Shown here: positions 5,303 to 5,877 of the stretch, one piece after another
Layout of the letters: each line of letters begins with the position of its first letter
Position numbering within the stretch: the stretch's first letter is position 1
Assembly (NCBI GenBank): GCA_946480585.1
Contig: CAMLKQ010000145.1
Span: 1 to 5,877, forward strand
DNA length: 5,877 bases
Source: an uncultured Kangiella sp.
GTDB taxonomy: Bacteria > Pseudomonadota > Gammaproteobacteria > Enterobacterales > DSM-103792
Direction: 5' to 3'
Program-made: the position numbers and the translations under genes
Notes under the pieces: model-generated
What the model was told of the DNA's origin: nothing
The model's input: only the letters and a program-made list of their open reading frames with translations
The model's database searches: none

Positions 5303-5877
5303 ATGCCGCTCATCCGCAATTCCGTTGTTGAATCCAAACTGGTAGTCGGGGTGATCGCCGGCACGCCGATCGATACCCGCTTTGGGGTCAACTATCTCGA
5401 CGCGCATCAGATAAAGGCGGTTGGCCGATCGATTTCGGAAACGCCGCAGCAGCAAACCGAAATGCAGGCACTGAACCGCAACGAACTGACCGCCCGCACC
5501 CTGGAAGTGATCCGCGAACTGCAACGCGCGGGCGCCAACGCCATCATGATTTACTGCAACTCGCTGAGCGGTGCGATTGATCTGGATGGCATCCGCAACC
5601 AGATTGGCATTCCGCTGGTGTCGCCACTCGATGTCTACAAGGACTTGATCGGCCAGTACCGCAAGTTCGGCCTGCTCGCCGCCAACTGCCAGAGCTGTGC
5701 CAATATCGAACGGCTGATCATTGAAGGCGACAGCAAAGCCAAGGTGATCGGGGTCGGTAACCTGCAGATCGTCGAGGACATCGAGAAAGGCTATAGCCCG
5801 AAAGCGATCATCCGCGATCACGCGCTGGTTGAAATCGGCTCCAGTCTGCGCATGAGCGGCGTCGAGATCCTGATCCT
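5303..5877 (+). CDS. Aspartate/glutamate racemase superfamily protein (partial, cut by window edge)
   Basis: The first 191 residues are present and the frame is open to the last base. The family uses two cysteines to move the alpha proton of amino acids or related acids without a cofactor. Visible features: a first strand with VVGVIAGTPIDTRFG (14-28), where MurI-type racemases carry their substrate-binding Asp-Ser loop; YCNSLSG (84-90), equivalent to CNTAS, giving Cys85 as a likely catalytic residue; GLLAANCQSC (123-132), at the place of the usual GLLAT segment, with an unusual CxxC at 129-132; and GVEILI (186-191), which in relatives leads directly into the second catalytic motif GCTH. That motif, and so the second cysteine, would lie just outside the window. 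The start at 5303 has CAGGA seven bases upstream. The gene is likely co-transcribed with alaE. Substrate is unknown: aspartate or glutamate racemase, hydantoin racemase and maleate-isomerase-like activities all occur in this fold. Confidence 0.85.
   Translation, partial: MPLIRNSVVESKLVVGVIAGTPIDTRFGVNYLDAHQIKAVGRSISETPQQQTEMQALNRNELTARTLEVIRELQRAGANAIMIYCNSLSGAIDLDGIRNQIGIPLVSPLDVYKDLIGQYRKFGLLAANCQSCANIERLIIEGDSKAKVIGVGNLQIVEDIEKGYSPKAIIRDHALVEIGSSLRMSGVEILI

Noticed and set aside
5249..5821. Minus-strand open frame opposite the racemase-family gene (190 codons)
   Set aside because: The plus strand has a good ribosome site and clear racemase motifs over the same bases; the minus frame has neither.

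Overview
The window looks like chromosomal DNA from a gammaproteobacterium with moderately high GC. This rests on AlaE, a family found mostly in gammaproteobacteria, and on an Ala-rich lipoprotein S9 peptidase next to an exported Dcp-type peptidase. I cannot name the genus. No mobile element, CRISPR array, tRNA or rRNA was seen.

Layout, left to right. Positions 3-47 hold the possible last 14 codons of a rightward gene, followed by a hairpin (53-75) that suits termination from both sides. A leftward lipoprotein S9 serine peptidase fills 91-2160. A 247-base divergent intergenic region (2161-2407) has a candidate extended -10 promoter for the S9 gene and two successive hairpins in the leader of the rightward gene. 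That gene (2408-4549) is an exported M3 zinc metallopeptidase of the Dcp type and ends in a strong terminator (4569-4600). Next come a -10-like box, an 11-bp hairpin and an L-alanine exporter, alaE (4714-5271, GTG start). After a 31-base gap, an Asp/Glu racemase-family gene starts at 5303 and runs off the right edge. It probably shares a transcript with alaE.

The four main genes suggest a peptide-use neighbourhood. Two peptidases outside the cytoplasm would cut oligopeptides, Dcp releasing dipeptides. AlaE could relieve the alanine overload that follows dipeptide uptake, its known role in E. coli. The racemase-family enzyme may interconvert or otherwise process an amino acid in the same setting. 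Family assignments are firm for the first three genes and good for the fourth; the joint pathway is inference. The most interesting points are the alaE-racemase pairing, the structured alaE leader with its long Ala-rich N-terminal extension, and the double hairpin before the dcp-like gene. I found no clear evidence of a wholly new system.
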